From the NCBI GenBank assembly GCA_963930185.1, contig CAWVLT010000013.1, positions 1 through 20,924 of the forward strand: a stretch of DNA of 20,924 nucleotides, in the 5' to 3' direction. The notes below the pieces were generated by a model. That model saw nothing but the letters and a program-made list of their open reading frames with translations. It ran no database searches and had not been told where the DNA came from. The position numbers were made by a program, and so were the translations under genes. Origin of the DNA: JAGZEG01 sp963930185. Its GTDB lineage: Bacteria > Actinomycetota > Coriobacteriia > Coriobacteriales > UMGS124. The first letter of the stretch is position 1, and every line of letters begins with the position of its first letter. This document shows positions 7,228-14,653 of this stretch, piece by piece.

Positions 7228-7273
7228 CCGGGCACGTGCCCGGGGCGCCCATTGTGCCCTTCTCGCCTACAAT
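7228..7273 (+). promoter_or_regulatory. 16-bp palindrome plus -10-like box upstream of ackA
   Basis: CCGGGCACGTGCCCGG at 7228-7243 is a perfect palindrome. TACAAT at 7268-7273 is a good -10-like hexamer, but no convincing -35 is found 16-18 bp upstream. If transcription starts near 7280 the palindrome is centred near -44, where an activator or repressor dimer could act. It could alternatively be a small hairpin belonging to the preceding terminator. Confidence 0.4.
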
Positions 7274-7340
7274 CGACCGTACATGTGCTACGCACGCGAG
7301 CGCGCATTTCTAGAGTCGATTATGACCAAAGGACGCATGT

Positions 7341-8525
7341 ATGAATGTTCTGGTGGTGAACGCAGGTAGTTCGTCGCTGAAGTACCAGCTCTTGAACGTC
7401 GAGTCCCGCGACATCATTGCCAAGGGCGCCTGCGAGCGCATCGGCCTGGGCGACTCCATCTTCTCCAACGAGATGCACGGCCGCTCGACCAAGATCACCC
7501 TTCCCATCCCCAACCACCGCACCGCGATCTCCCTGGTCCTCGGTACGCTGCTCTCCGACGAGGAGGACGAGGGGACGATCGGCATCGTGGACGCCATCGG
7601 GCACAGGATCGTGCACGGCGGGTCGTACTTCACCGACTCGTGCGTCGTCGACGACGAGGTGGTGCGCCGCATCGAGGAGATAGCCCCGCTGGCGCCGCTG
7701 CACAACTACGCGGCCGCCTCGGTCATCGAGTCATGCCGCGAGGTGCTCCCCAGCGTGCCCAACGTCGTGTCGTTCGACACGTCGTTCCACGCGACCATCC
7801 CCGAGGTGGCGTACCGCTACGCGCTTCCCGACGAGCTCTGCGAGCGCTTCAGCCTGCGCAAGTACGGCTTCCACGGCATCTCGCACCGCTACGTCGCCAT
7901 GACGGTGGACGGCCTCACCGGCGGTCAGGCGCACAAGGTCATCAGCTGCCACCTGGGCAACGGCAGCTCGCTGTGTGCCATCCGCGACGGGGTGGCGATC
8001 GACACCACCATGGGCTTCACCCCGCTCGACGGCCTGGTCATGGGCACGCGCTGCGGCTCCATCGATCCGGCGGCGGTGACCTACGTCCTGGAGAACTCCG
8101 AGCTCACCGCCCGCGAGCTGGACACCATCATGAACAAGAAGTCCGGCCTTCTGGCCGTGAGCGGCCTCACCAACGACATCCGCGACCTTCTTGAGGCGGC
8201 CGAGGGGGGCAACGAACGCGCCAAGCTTGCGCTGGACATGTTCGTCTACTCCACGTGCCGCAACGTGGGCGCCATGTGGGCGGCCCTGGGCGGGGCAGAC
8301 ACCCTGGTGTTCACCGCCGGCGCCGGTCAGAACTCCGCCGACATCCGCCGCATGGTCACCGAGCGCCTGGGCTGCATGGGGTTCGTGCTCGACGACGAGA
8401 AGAATGTCCAGCGCCACGACGAGCCCTGGTCGATCGAGGCCCCCGACTCGCGCGGGCGCATCTTCGTGATCCCCGCGGGCGAGGAGTTCATGATCGCCCT
8501 GGACGTGAAGCGGCTGCTCTCGTAG
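7341..8525 (+). CDS. ackA: Acetate kinase
   Basis: The 394-residue enzyme interconverts acetyl phosphate plus ADP with acetate plus ATP, the ATP-yielding last step of acetate fermentation. Hallmarks are NVLVVNAGSSSLKY at the N-terminus (N7 contacts phosphate), GHRIVHGG near residues 87-94, SFDTSFH with catalytic D146, and KYGFHGISHRYV at about 174-185. HLGNGSSLCAI near 204 and FTAGAGQNSADIR near 325 are the nucleotide-binding signatures of the ASKHA superfamily. The length is usual (about 400). The ATG at 7341 is preceded by AAAGGA at 7328-7333; a nearby ATG at 7337 is out of frame. Its usual partner pta lies downstream on the opposite strand, so the two genes need separate promoters. Confidence 0.96.
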   Translation: MNVLVVNAGSSSLKYQLLNVESRDIIAKGACERIGLGDSIFSNEMHGRSTKITLPIPNHRTAISLVLGTLLSDEEDEGTIGIVDAIGHRIVHGGSYFTDSCVVDDEVVRRIEEIAPLAPLHNYAAASVIESCREVLPSVPNVVSFDTSFHATIPEVAYRYALPDELCERFSLRKYGFHGISHRYVAMTVDGLTGGQAHKVISCHLGNGSSLCAIRDGVAIDTTMGFTPLDGLVMGTRCGSIDPAAVTYVLENSELTARELDTIMNKKSGLLAVSGLTNDIRDLLEAAEGGNERAKLALDMFVYSTCRNVGAMWAALGGADTLVFTAGAGQNSADIRRMVTERLGCMGFVLDDEKNVQRHDEPWSIEAPDSRGRIFVIPAGEEFMIALDVKRLLS

Positions 8526-8573
8526 GGGCACGCCCTGCGCGCCCTGTGCGCGGTGCCGTCCGCTGCGCCCATT

Positions 8574-8594
8574 TCGGCGCGACTTGCTCGACAA
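8574..8594. repeat. Dispersed intergenic motif, copy 1
   Basis: The sequence TCGGCGCGACTTGCTCGAC and its two following bases match a second intergenic copy at 15304-15323 at 18 of 20 aligned positions with one single-base gap. It sits just before the large ackA-pta palindrome. It may be part of a dispersed repeat family or a remnant of one. Confidence 0.45.
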
Positions 8595-8607
8595 GCCGAC
8601 AAAAATG

Positions 8608-8677
8608 GCTCGGTGCAACAATCTAGACAGAATGCGGCTCCTCGAAAGCGAATTCTGTCCAGATAGTTGCACCGAGC
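8608..8677. repeat. 29-bp imperfect palindrome between ackA and pta
   Basis: Bases 8608-8636 are complementary to 8649-8677 at 26 of 29 positions, around a 12-nt loop. The arms read GCTCGGTGCAAC at the tips and continue through a TCTAGACAGAAT-like core. An A-run (AAAAAT, 8602-8607) lies just outside the left arm and ATTTAT just outside the right arm. The layout therefore reads as a bidirectional terminator for the convergent genes ackA and pta. Its length and mixed base composition also fit a small mobile palindromic (MITE- or REP-like) element. Confidence 0.8.
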
Positions 8678-8770
8678 GTATTTATACGTGTTTACGCGTG
8701 TTCAGCGCGTTTGCGTATGCCTAGTCTGCGGCACCTCTGTTCTGCTGGCTTAAGCCGGCTGGCCTGCGTG

Positions 8771-9760
8771 TCAGATTCGCTGCTCCTTCATGTGGCGCGC
8801 CTGCAGCGCTGTGAGCGCGGTCATGGCCACGATGTCGCTTGCCGAGCACCCGCGCGACAGGTCGTTGACGGGGGCGGCCAGGCCTTGCAGCACCGGGCCG
8901 ATGGCCTCGCCCATGCCGAGGCGCTGGGCGATCTTGTAGCCGATGTTGCCGGCGTCGAGGTTGGGGAACACTAGCACGTTGGCCTGCCCGGCGACCGGGG
9001 AGTCGGGCGCCTTGCTCTTGGCGACCTGCGGCACGACCGCGGCGTCGAACTGCAGCTCGCCGTCGAGCTTGAGCTCGGGCGCCATCTCGTGGGCGATGCG
9101 CACGGCCTCGCGCACCAGCGCGCTGTGCTCGTCGTTGGCGCTGCCCATCGTGGAGTAGGAGAGCATGGCCACGCGCGGCTCGGTGCCCATGAGCGAGCGC
9201 CAGCTGTCTGCCGTCTGGATGGCGATGGTGGCGAGCCCCTCGGCGTCGGGGTAGGTGTTCAGGCCGCAGTCGGCGAAGAAGAACGTGCCCCCCTCGCCAT
9301 AGGGGCAGCCGGGGATCGCTATCTCGAAGAACGAGGAGACCATCGAGGTCCCCGGAGCGCACTTGATGATCTGCAGCGCCGGCCGCAGGACGTCGCCGGT
9401 GGGGTGGCACGCGCCCGAGGCCATGCCGTCGGCGTCCCCCATCTTGACCATCATCACGCCGAAGTACAGCTCGTCGTCGAGCAGCTCGTAGGCACCCTCG
9501 AGTGTGAGGCCCTTCTTCTCGCGCAGGCGGGCGAGCTCCTGGGCGTAGCGGTCGCGGTCGGGGGAGGTGCGGTGGTCCACGACGGTCGCGCCGGCAACGT
9601 CGATGCTCGCGGGGTCGCCCAGCACCACGACGTCGGCGATGCCCTGCTCCACGACGAAGCGCGCCGCCTCGACGGTGCGGGGGTCATGGCCTTCGGGCAG
9701 CACGATGCGCTGGCGGTTCGCCTTGGCGGCGGCGATGACGCTGTCTATGAACTTGCTCAT
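8771..9760 (-). CDS. pta: Phosphate acetyltransferase
   Basis: The product has 329 residues and is the short form of phosphotransacetylase, made only of the catalytic PTA_PTB domain and lacking the N-terminal DRTGG region of the enterobacterial protein. It converts acetyl-CoA and phosphate to acetyl phosphate, the substrate of acetate kinase. Seen motifs are RIVLPEGHDPR, MVKMGDADGMASGACHPTGDVLRPALQ in successive pieces, FFADCGLN near 161-168, LSYSTMGSA near 200-208, and LDAGNIGYKIAQRLG with GPVLQGLAAPVNDLSRG at the C-terminus. A much longer upstream frame exists. The ATG at 9758-9760 is chosen because family homology starts at MSKFID and AGGAAG lies 7 nt before it. It is convergent with ackA and divergent from glf. 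Confidence 0.95.
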   Translation of the reverse strand: MSKFIDSVIAAAKANRQRIVLPEGHDPRTVEAARFVVEQGIADVVVLGDPASIDVAGATVVDHRTSPDRDRYAQELARLREKKGLTLEGAYELLDDELYFGVMMVKMGDADGMASGACHPTGDVLRPALQIIKCAPGTSMVSSFFEIAIPGCPYGEGGTFFFADCGLNTYPDAEGLATIAIQTADSWRSLMGTEPRVAMLSYSTMGSANDEHSALVREAVRIAHEMAPELKLDGELQFDAAVVPQVAKSKAPDSPVAGQANVLVFPNLDAGNIGYKIAQRLGMGEAIGPVLQGLAAPVNDLSRGCSASDIVAMTALTALQARHMKEQRI

Positions 9761-9993
9761 CAACGCTTCCTTTCGTCGGGCGGGCGCCCGCGCAGGCCCC
9801 GCCCCGATCTCTCCGACTTCTGTACAAACGCCAAGCTTTGCCGTATGAGCCTGCAAACGGCAGGCGTCATTGGTAGTATTCTGACGTATATAGCACGACC
9901 CGGTCGTCGCGAGTCGACTGGGCAACGCAGATGGCCCAAAGAAACGCGGGAGCGGCCGCTGCGTCTACCTGTAGGCTACTAAAGGAGCATCGC
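9761..9993. other. pta-glf divergent intergenic region
   Basis: These 233 bp separate two divergent genes and must hold both promoters. I see a 6-bp hairpin (9849-9854 with 9860-9865, 5-nt loop) and an A+T-rich patch around 9870-9893 containing TATATA. Neither has a properly spaced -35 partner on either strand, so I do not place a promoter. The glf ribosome binding site AAAGGAG is at 9981-9987. Confidence 0.5.
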
Positions 9994-11190
9994 ATGTCCA
10001 TAACCCATGGGCTTCCCTCTGACTTCAACGCGCATCGCTACGACATGATCGTCGTCGGCGCCGGGTACGCCGGTTCGGTCGTGGCCCGCAGCCTCGCCGA
10101 GCGCAGCGGCATGCGCGTGGCCGTTCTCGAGCGTCGCCCCCACATCGCGGGCAACGCCTACGACTGCCTCGACGAGGCGGGCGTGCTCATCCACCTGTAC
10201 GGCCCCCACATCTTCCACACCTACGACGAGCGCGTCTTCGACTTCCTGTCGCGCTTCACGGACTTCGTGGACTACCAGCACCGCGTGCTCGCCAACGTCC
10301 ACGGCACGCTCATGCCGGTGCCGTTCAACCACACCTCGCTCAAGCTCGCCTTCGGCGAGGAGCGCGGCGAGGAGCTCTACCGCAAGCTCGTCGCCACCTT
10401 CGGCGAGAACAAGAAGGTGCCGATCCTGGAGCTCAGGGCCAAGGACGACCCCCAGCTCGACGAGATCGCCGACTACGTGTACGAGAACATCTTCCTGCAC
10501 TACACCCTCAAGCAGTGGGGCCAGACCCCCGACCAGGTGGACCCGGCCGTGACGGGCCGCGTGCCGGTGATGGTGGGCGACGACGACCGCTACTTCCAGT
10601 CGCCCTTCCAGGGCATGCCCGACCAGGGCTACACCAAGATGTTCGAGGCGATGCTCAACCACGACCTTATCGACGTGTTCCTCGACGTCGACGCGCGCAC
10701 CGTCCTGTCGGTGGAGGCGGGGCAGCTGCTCGTGTGCGGCGCCACCTACGGCGGCGAGATCGTCTACACCGGCCCGCTTGACGAGCTGTTCGACCTCGAC
10801 CTCGGCGCGCTTCCGTACCGCACCCTCGACCTGCGCTTCGAGACGCTGCCGTGCGACCAGTTCCAGCCGGCGGCCACGGTGAACTACACCACCACCGAGG
10901 ACTTCACCCGCATCACCGAGTTCAAGCTCATGACGGGCCAGAAGGTCGACGGCGCCACCACCATCCTGCGCGAGTACTCGCGCGCCTACATTCCCGGCAG
11001 CGGCCAGACGCCCTACTACGCGATCCTCAACGACGAGAACCGCGCCCTGTACCAGCGCTATCTCGACCGCGTGAGCGGCATCGCCAACTTCCATACGGCC
11101 GGCCGCCTCGCCGAGTACCGCTACTACGACATGGACGCCGTGGTCGCGAGCGCGCTCAACCTGGCGGACGCCATCGCCGCCACGCGCTAG
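9994..11190 (+). CDS. glf: UDP-galactopyranose mutase
   Basis: This 398-residue FAD-dependent enzyme converts UDP-galactopyranose to UDP-galactofuranose, the donor for galactofuranose in cell-surface glycans. The Rossmann FAD site is GAGYAGS at about 22-28, followed by an acidic strand end (VLERRPHIAGNAYD). Family motifs include LYGPHIFHT near 68-76, the substrate-site KQWG at about 173-176, GRVPV near 188-192 and DDRYFQ near 197-202. An arginine-rich flavin-contact region with YYAILND follows toward the C-terminus. The start is the ATG at 9994, with AAAGGAG at 9981-9987; an earlier in-frame ATG at 9931 would add a non-homologous 21 residues. The glycosyltransferase gene follows 73 nt later on the same strand and probably uses or extends the same glycan. 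Confidence 0.95.
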   Translation: MSITHGLPSDFNAHRYDMIVVGAGYAGSVVARSLAERSGMRVAVLERRPHIAGNAYDCLDEAGVLIHLYGPHIFHTYDERVFDFLSRFTDFVDYQHRVLANVHGTLMPVPFNHTSLKLAFGEERGEELYRKLVATFGENKKVPILELRAKDDPQLDEIADYVYENIFLHYTLKQWGQTPDQVDPAVTGRVPVMVGDDDRYFQSPFQGMPDQGYTKMFEAMLNHDLIDVFLDVDARTVLSVEAGQLLVCGATYGGEIVYTGPLDELFDLDLGALPYRTLDLRFETLPCDQFQPAATVNYTTTEDFTRITEFKLMTGQKVDGATTILREYSRAYIPGSGQTPYYAILNDENRALYQRYLDRVSGIANFHTAGRLAEYRYYDMDAVVASALNLADAIAATR

Positions 11191-11263
11191 GCCGTCGGGC
11201 TGGGCAGTTGAGCTGGGCCGTCGAGGGGAGGCGGTCCAGGTCGCCATGATGTCGGAGGTTCGT

Positions 11264-12325
11264 ATGAGCGAGCGGGATACCGGGGCGTCGTCGCAGCCCC
11301 TCGTGACTTTTGCCATACCGTGCTACAACTCGGCCGCCTACATGGACCGGTGCATCGAGTCCATCCTGCAGGCGTGCTCGGGCGTGGCGCCCTTCGAGAT
11401 CGTCATCGTGGACGACGGCTCGACCAAGGACGAGACGCCTGCCAAGGCGGACGAGTGGGCGCGTCTGCACCCCGATGTCATCCGCGCGGTCCATCAGGAG
11501 AACGGGGGCCACGGTGCCGCCGTCCTTACGGGCCTCGACCACGCGAGTGGCATGTACTACAAGGTCGTAGACTCCGACGACTGGGTCGACGCACAGGCGG
11601 CCCGTGCCCTGCTCGCCGACATGGCGCGCCTGGTCGAGCAGGGCACGGTCGTCGACCTGTTTATCACCAACTACGTCTACGAGCACGTGGCCGACGGCAC
11701 GTCCAACGCCATCGGCTACCATTCGGCCATGCCGTGCGACCGGGTGTTCACCTGGGACGAGATGGGCCGCTTCCGCATCGACCAGAACCTGCTCATGCAC
11801 TCGCTCATGTACCGCACGCAGATCCTGCGAGACGGGGGCGTGCCGCTGCCGCGCCACACGTTCTACGTGGACAACATCTACGCCTACGTGCCGCTGCCGC
11901 GCTGCAAGACGCTCTACTACAAGGACGTCGACCTGTACCGCTACTACATCGGCCGGCAGGACCAGAGCGTCAACGAGTCGGTCATGGTCGGCCGCTACGA
12001 GCAGCAGCTGCGCATCACGCGCATCATGATCGACGCGTACCACCTCTACGACGACGTGCAGAGCGTGCCTCTGCGCAACTACATGCTCGGCTACTTCTCC
12101 ATGATGATGACGATCTCGAGCCTGTTCTCGCGCCTGTCGAAGGACCCCGACTCAAACGACAACCTCGCCAAGCTCTGGGAGCACCTCAAGTCCTACGACC
12201 AGCGCATGTACGCAAAGGCGCGGCACAGCGCGCTGGGCGTGCTCACTAACCTGCCCGGCGAGGCGGGTGCCAAGGTCATGGCGTTTCTCTACCACATCGC
12301 CCGGCGCGTGGTGAAGTTCAACTAG
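11264..12325 (+). CDS. Family 2 glycosyltransferase
   Basis: The 353-residue product has an N-terminal GT-A fold of family GT2, transferring a sugar from a nucleotide donor to a growing glycan or lipid acceptor on the cytoplasmic side. Motifs are VTFAIPCYNSAAYMDRCIES (about 14-33), IVIVDDGSTKDET (about 46-58) and the metal-binding DSDDW at 103-107. The C-terminal 130 residues are helical and Tyr/Arg-rich (YRYYIGRQDQSVNE) with no obvious membrane anchor. The acceptor cannot be read from sequence. In-frame ATGs exist at 11246, 11249 and 11264. I choose 11264 because GGAGG at 11254-11258 fits it. It lies just after glf, which suggests a role in galactofuranose-containing polymers. Its stop codon overlaps that of the convergent maf gene. 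Confidence 0.88.
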   Translation: MSERDTGASSQPLVTFAIPCYNSAAYMDRCIESILQACSGVAPFEIVIVDDGSTKDETPAKADEWARLHPDVIRAVHQENGGHGAAVLTGLDHASGMYYKVVDSDDWVDAQAARALLADMARLVEQGTVVDLFITNYVYEHVADGTSNAIGYHSAMPCDRVFTWDEMGRFRIDQNLLMHSLMYRTQILRDGGVPLPRHTFYVDNIYAYVPLPRCKTLYYKDVDLYRYYIGRQDQSVNESVMVGRYEQQLRITRIMIDAYHLYDDVQSVPLRNYMLGYFSMMMTISSLFSRLSKDPDSNDNLAKLWEHLKSYDQRMYAKARHSALGVLTNLPGEAGAKVMAFLYHIARRVVKFN

Positions 12326-12945
12326 GCCGTGGCTGCCGCCGTGGTCGCATCTGCGACCTCAGCCGATGCCGCGCCCGGGGTCTCGAGCGCCCCCATGGCG
12401 CGCAGCTCTCGCACGAGCCTGGCTATGGGCAGGCCCACCACCGTGTAGAAGTCCCCCTCGATGCGGCGCACGAACAGCCGTCCCGCGCCCTGTATCCCGT
12501 AGGCGCCGGCCTTGTCCATGGGCTCGCCGCTGGCCACGTACGCGTCGATCTCCTCGTCGGCAAGGTCATAGAAGCTCACCGCGGTGCGCTCGCAGAACGT
12601 GCGCTCGTCGGTGTCACGCAGCAGGCACACCGCGCTCAGCACCTCGTGCTCGCGCCCTGACAGCCGTGTGAGCATCCGCCGCGCCTCGCCTGCGTCCCTG
12701 GGCTTGCCGAGGACCTCCCCGTCGAGCACGACCACGGTGTCGGAGGCGACGATCACCTCGTGCGGGCGCGCCTGCGCCGCCACGGAGCGTGCCTTCCCCT
12801 GGGCGAGGCGCTGCGTCAGCTCCGCGGGGGGAAGCCCCGCCTGCTTGAGGGCGCCCTCGTCAAAGGACAGGGCCACGACGCGAAAGCCGAGGCCGGCCTC
12901 GTGGAGCAGCTGCTGCCTGCGGGGGGATGTCGATGCGAGTATCAT
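12322..12945 (-). CDS. maf: Maf-like nucleoside triphosphate pyrophosphatase
   Basis: This 207-residue protein belongs to the Maf/HAM1 fold, cytoplasmic pyrophosphatases that hydrolyse dTTP, UTP or modified nucleotides and are linked to septum formation and house-cleaning. The signature LASTSPRR is at residues 3-10, ASDTVV at about 67-72 (catalytic aspartate), and GKPRD near 80-84. GAYGIQGAGRLFV and IEGDFYTVVGLP follow in the C-terminal half. Family members split by substrate; the dTTP/UTP type is likely, but I cannot settle this by eye. The last 20 residues are Ala/Thr-rich. The start ATG overlaps the antiporter stop (ATGA), so it is translationally coupled as the last gene of a three-gene operon. 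Its stop shares CTAG with the convergent glycosyltransferase. Confidence 0.93.
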   Translation of the reverse strand: MILASTSPRRQQLLHEAGLGFRVVALSFDEGALKQAGLPPAELTQRLAQGKARSVAAQARPHEVIVASDTVVVLDGEVLGKPRDAGEARRMLTRLSGREHEVLSAVCLLRDTDERTFCERTAVSFYDLADEEIDAYVASGEPMDKAGAYGIQGAGRLFVRRIEGDFYTVVGLPIARLVRELRAMGALETPGAASAEVADATTAAATA

Positions 12946-14639
12946 GAGCCGTGGACCTTGCCTTTCGTTTCGCCGCCGTCTGATGCGTCTGCCGCGGGAG
13001 GCGTGCCCGAGAAGACGAGCACGTCACCGGGAAGGAGCTCGGTCGAGCCGTTGGGGACGAGCGTGTCCTGATCGCGTCTCACCAGGACGACGAGGCTGTC
13101 GGCCGGAAGGCCCAGCTCGCTGATGCGCCGCCGCGCCCAGGGGTGGCCCTCGCCCAGCGCGACCTCGACGAGCCTGTCGCTGTCCTGCGGGCGGCGCACG
13201 TAGGAGGGCATGCTCATGATGAGCACGTCGTCGGCCTCGAGCAGCGTCGACCCCATGGGCACGAGCTCCTCGTCCCCGCGGCGCACGAGCACAACGAGCT
13301 CCTCGGGGGAGAATCCCAGCTCGCCGATCGTACGTCCCGCCCAGCCGTCCTGGTGCACGCGCAGCTCCACGAGGGTGCGGTCGGTGGCGGCCTCGTAGTC
13401 GGTGAACGTCTGGATTGACGAGTCGCCGCCGCGCGCGACCGTCTCGGTGACGCGCGCCAGGCGCGGGGCCAGCGCGGCCTGCGCGCAGAGCGAGAGCGCG
13501 ACAACGACCAGGGCGATCCCCGCGAGGTCGAGCTCGCCGCTCACGTAGGAGCCGCCCGGGCCCGTGAGGGCGACGAGCGCAAGGCACAGCGTCGAGGGAC
13601 CGCGGGGCGCGAACAGCGACACGAACAGTCGCTGGGGCCACGCGAGCGAGCTGCGCGCCAGGCACAGCAGGGTGGCAAGCGGGCGTGCCACGAGGCAGGA
13701 GAGGGCGAACACGAGCAGCGCGACCGGCACGCAGGCGAGCAGGTCCTGCGGGTCGACCACGGTGCCGAACGCGACGAGGCCCGCCGCCACGAGCAGAAAC
13801 GTCAGCCCGTCGAAGAAGTGCACGACCTGGTGCGTCCCCTCGAGCCGCGCGTTTCCGAGCGCGAGCCCCACGAACCACGCGCACAGACAGCCGCTTCCCC
13901 CCATCGTCTCGGGGAGCGCGACCGAGATGAGGGCGACGGCGGTGACGAAGGCCGGCCCCGTCTGCCCGCCGCGCCGGTCGAGGAGCCTGGCCGCCCAGAT
14001 CGCTAGCGCGGCGATGACGAGGCCGGCGGCGAGCGTTATGACGAGCGCGAGGGCGGACTGGCCGATCTGCTGGGGGAGGGCGAGCCACCCCTCGTCCGGG
14101 GCGCTCGTGCCCAGGAAGAGCATCGCGACGTTGAGCACGACGAAGGACGTCGGCGCCGACAGGCCGCTCTCGAGCTCGACCATGATCGCGGGGTCCCTGC
14201 GCAGCGTGAGGCCGTGGCCGCGCAGCGTCCCGATGACGCTTGCGATGTCGGTGCACCCCACGGCGCAGGCCACAACGACGGCCACCGGCAGGCTGACCCC
14301 CAGCAACAGGTGGAGGCAGGCGCCAACCGCGGCTATCGTGATCAGCGTGGCGCCGATTCCCAGCAGGGCGGCGCGCGGCCAGAGCCGGCGCGTCCCCTGG
14401 AGGTTGGTCGAGTAGCCGCTCACGAACAGCAGCATGGACATGAGCGCCGCGGCACCCGTGCCCGTGAGCGGCGCGTAGGGGCTGAGGGAGGGAAGGACTC
14501 CGGTGAAGCCGATGAGGATGCCCAGCAGCAGGTAGGCGACGCCGGAGACCATGCCGAGGCCCCGGGTGAGGCGGGCGATGACCACGCACGCGACGACCGC
14601 GAGCGAGACGATGGAGAGCTGTTCGAAGAATCCGCCCAT
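12942..14639 (-). CDS. CPA-type cation:proton antiporter with two RCK_C domains (NhaP2-like)
   Basis: The 565-residue protein has about 12 membrane segments in residues 1-395 and two cytoplasmic TrkA/RCK_C domains at about 420-478 and 488-546. This is the layout of NhaP2/CvrA potassium- or sodium-proton antiporters. The second domain shows the same IGELG...LVVLVRR...GST pattern as the first. The first half of the ion site is present as T130-D131 in GCTDIASVIGTLRGHGL. The second half reads E157-S158-G-L-S161-A162, where homologues have an Asn-Asp pair after ESGL/ESGS. I confirmed the codons in the DNA. It may therefore transport differently or be a sensor. The start is ATG 14 nt downstream of the DJ-1-like gene, with no obvious Shine-Dalgarno. 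The stop overlaps maf. Confidence 0.88.
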   Translation of the reverse strand: MGGFFEQLSIVSLAVVACVVIARLTRGLGMVSGVAYLLLGILIGFTGVLPSLSPYAPLTGTGAAALMSMLLFVSGYSTNLQGTRRLWPRAALLGIGATLITIAAVGACLHLLLGVSLPVAVVVACAVGCTDIASVIGTLRGHGLTLRRDPAIMVELESGLSAPTSFVVLNVAMLFLGTSAPDEGWLALPQQIGQSALALVITLAAGLVIAALAIWAARLLDRRGGQTGPAFVTAVALISVALPETMGGSGCLCAWFVGLALGNARLEGTHQVVHFFDGLTFLLVAAGLVAFGTVVDPQDLLACVPVALLVFALSCLVARPLATLLCLARSSLAWPQRLFVSLFAPRGPSTLCLALVALTGPGGSYVSGELDLAGIALVVVALSLCAQAALAPRLARVTETVARGGDSSIQTFTDYEAATDRTLVELRVHQDGWAGRTIGELGFSPEELVVLVRRGDEELVPMGSTLLEADDVLIMSMPSYVRRPQDSDRLVEVALGEGHPWARRRISELGLPADSLVVLVRRDQDTLVPNGSTELLPGDVLVFSGTPPAADASDGGETKGKVHGS

Positions 14640-14653
14640 GCGCCCGCGCCGCG

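Noticed and set aside
9870..9893. Promoter for glf or pta using TTGGTA and TATATA
   Set aside because: The two hexamers are only 11 bp apart, too close for a sigma-70-type promoter, and no alternative -35 fits either strand.
9931..9993. Longer N-terminus for glf from an ATG at 9931
   Set aside because: The extra 21 residues are unrelated to the family, and the strong AAAGGAG at 9981-9987 fits the ATG at 9994.
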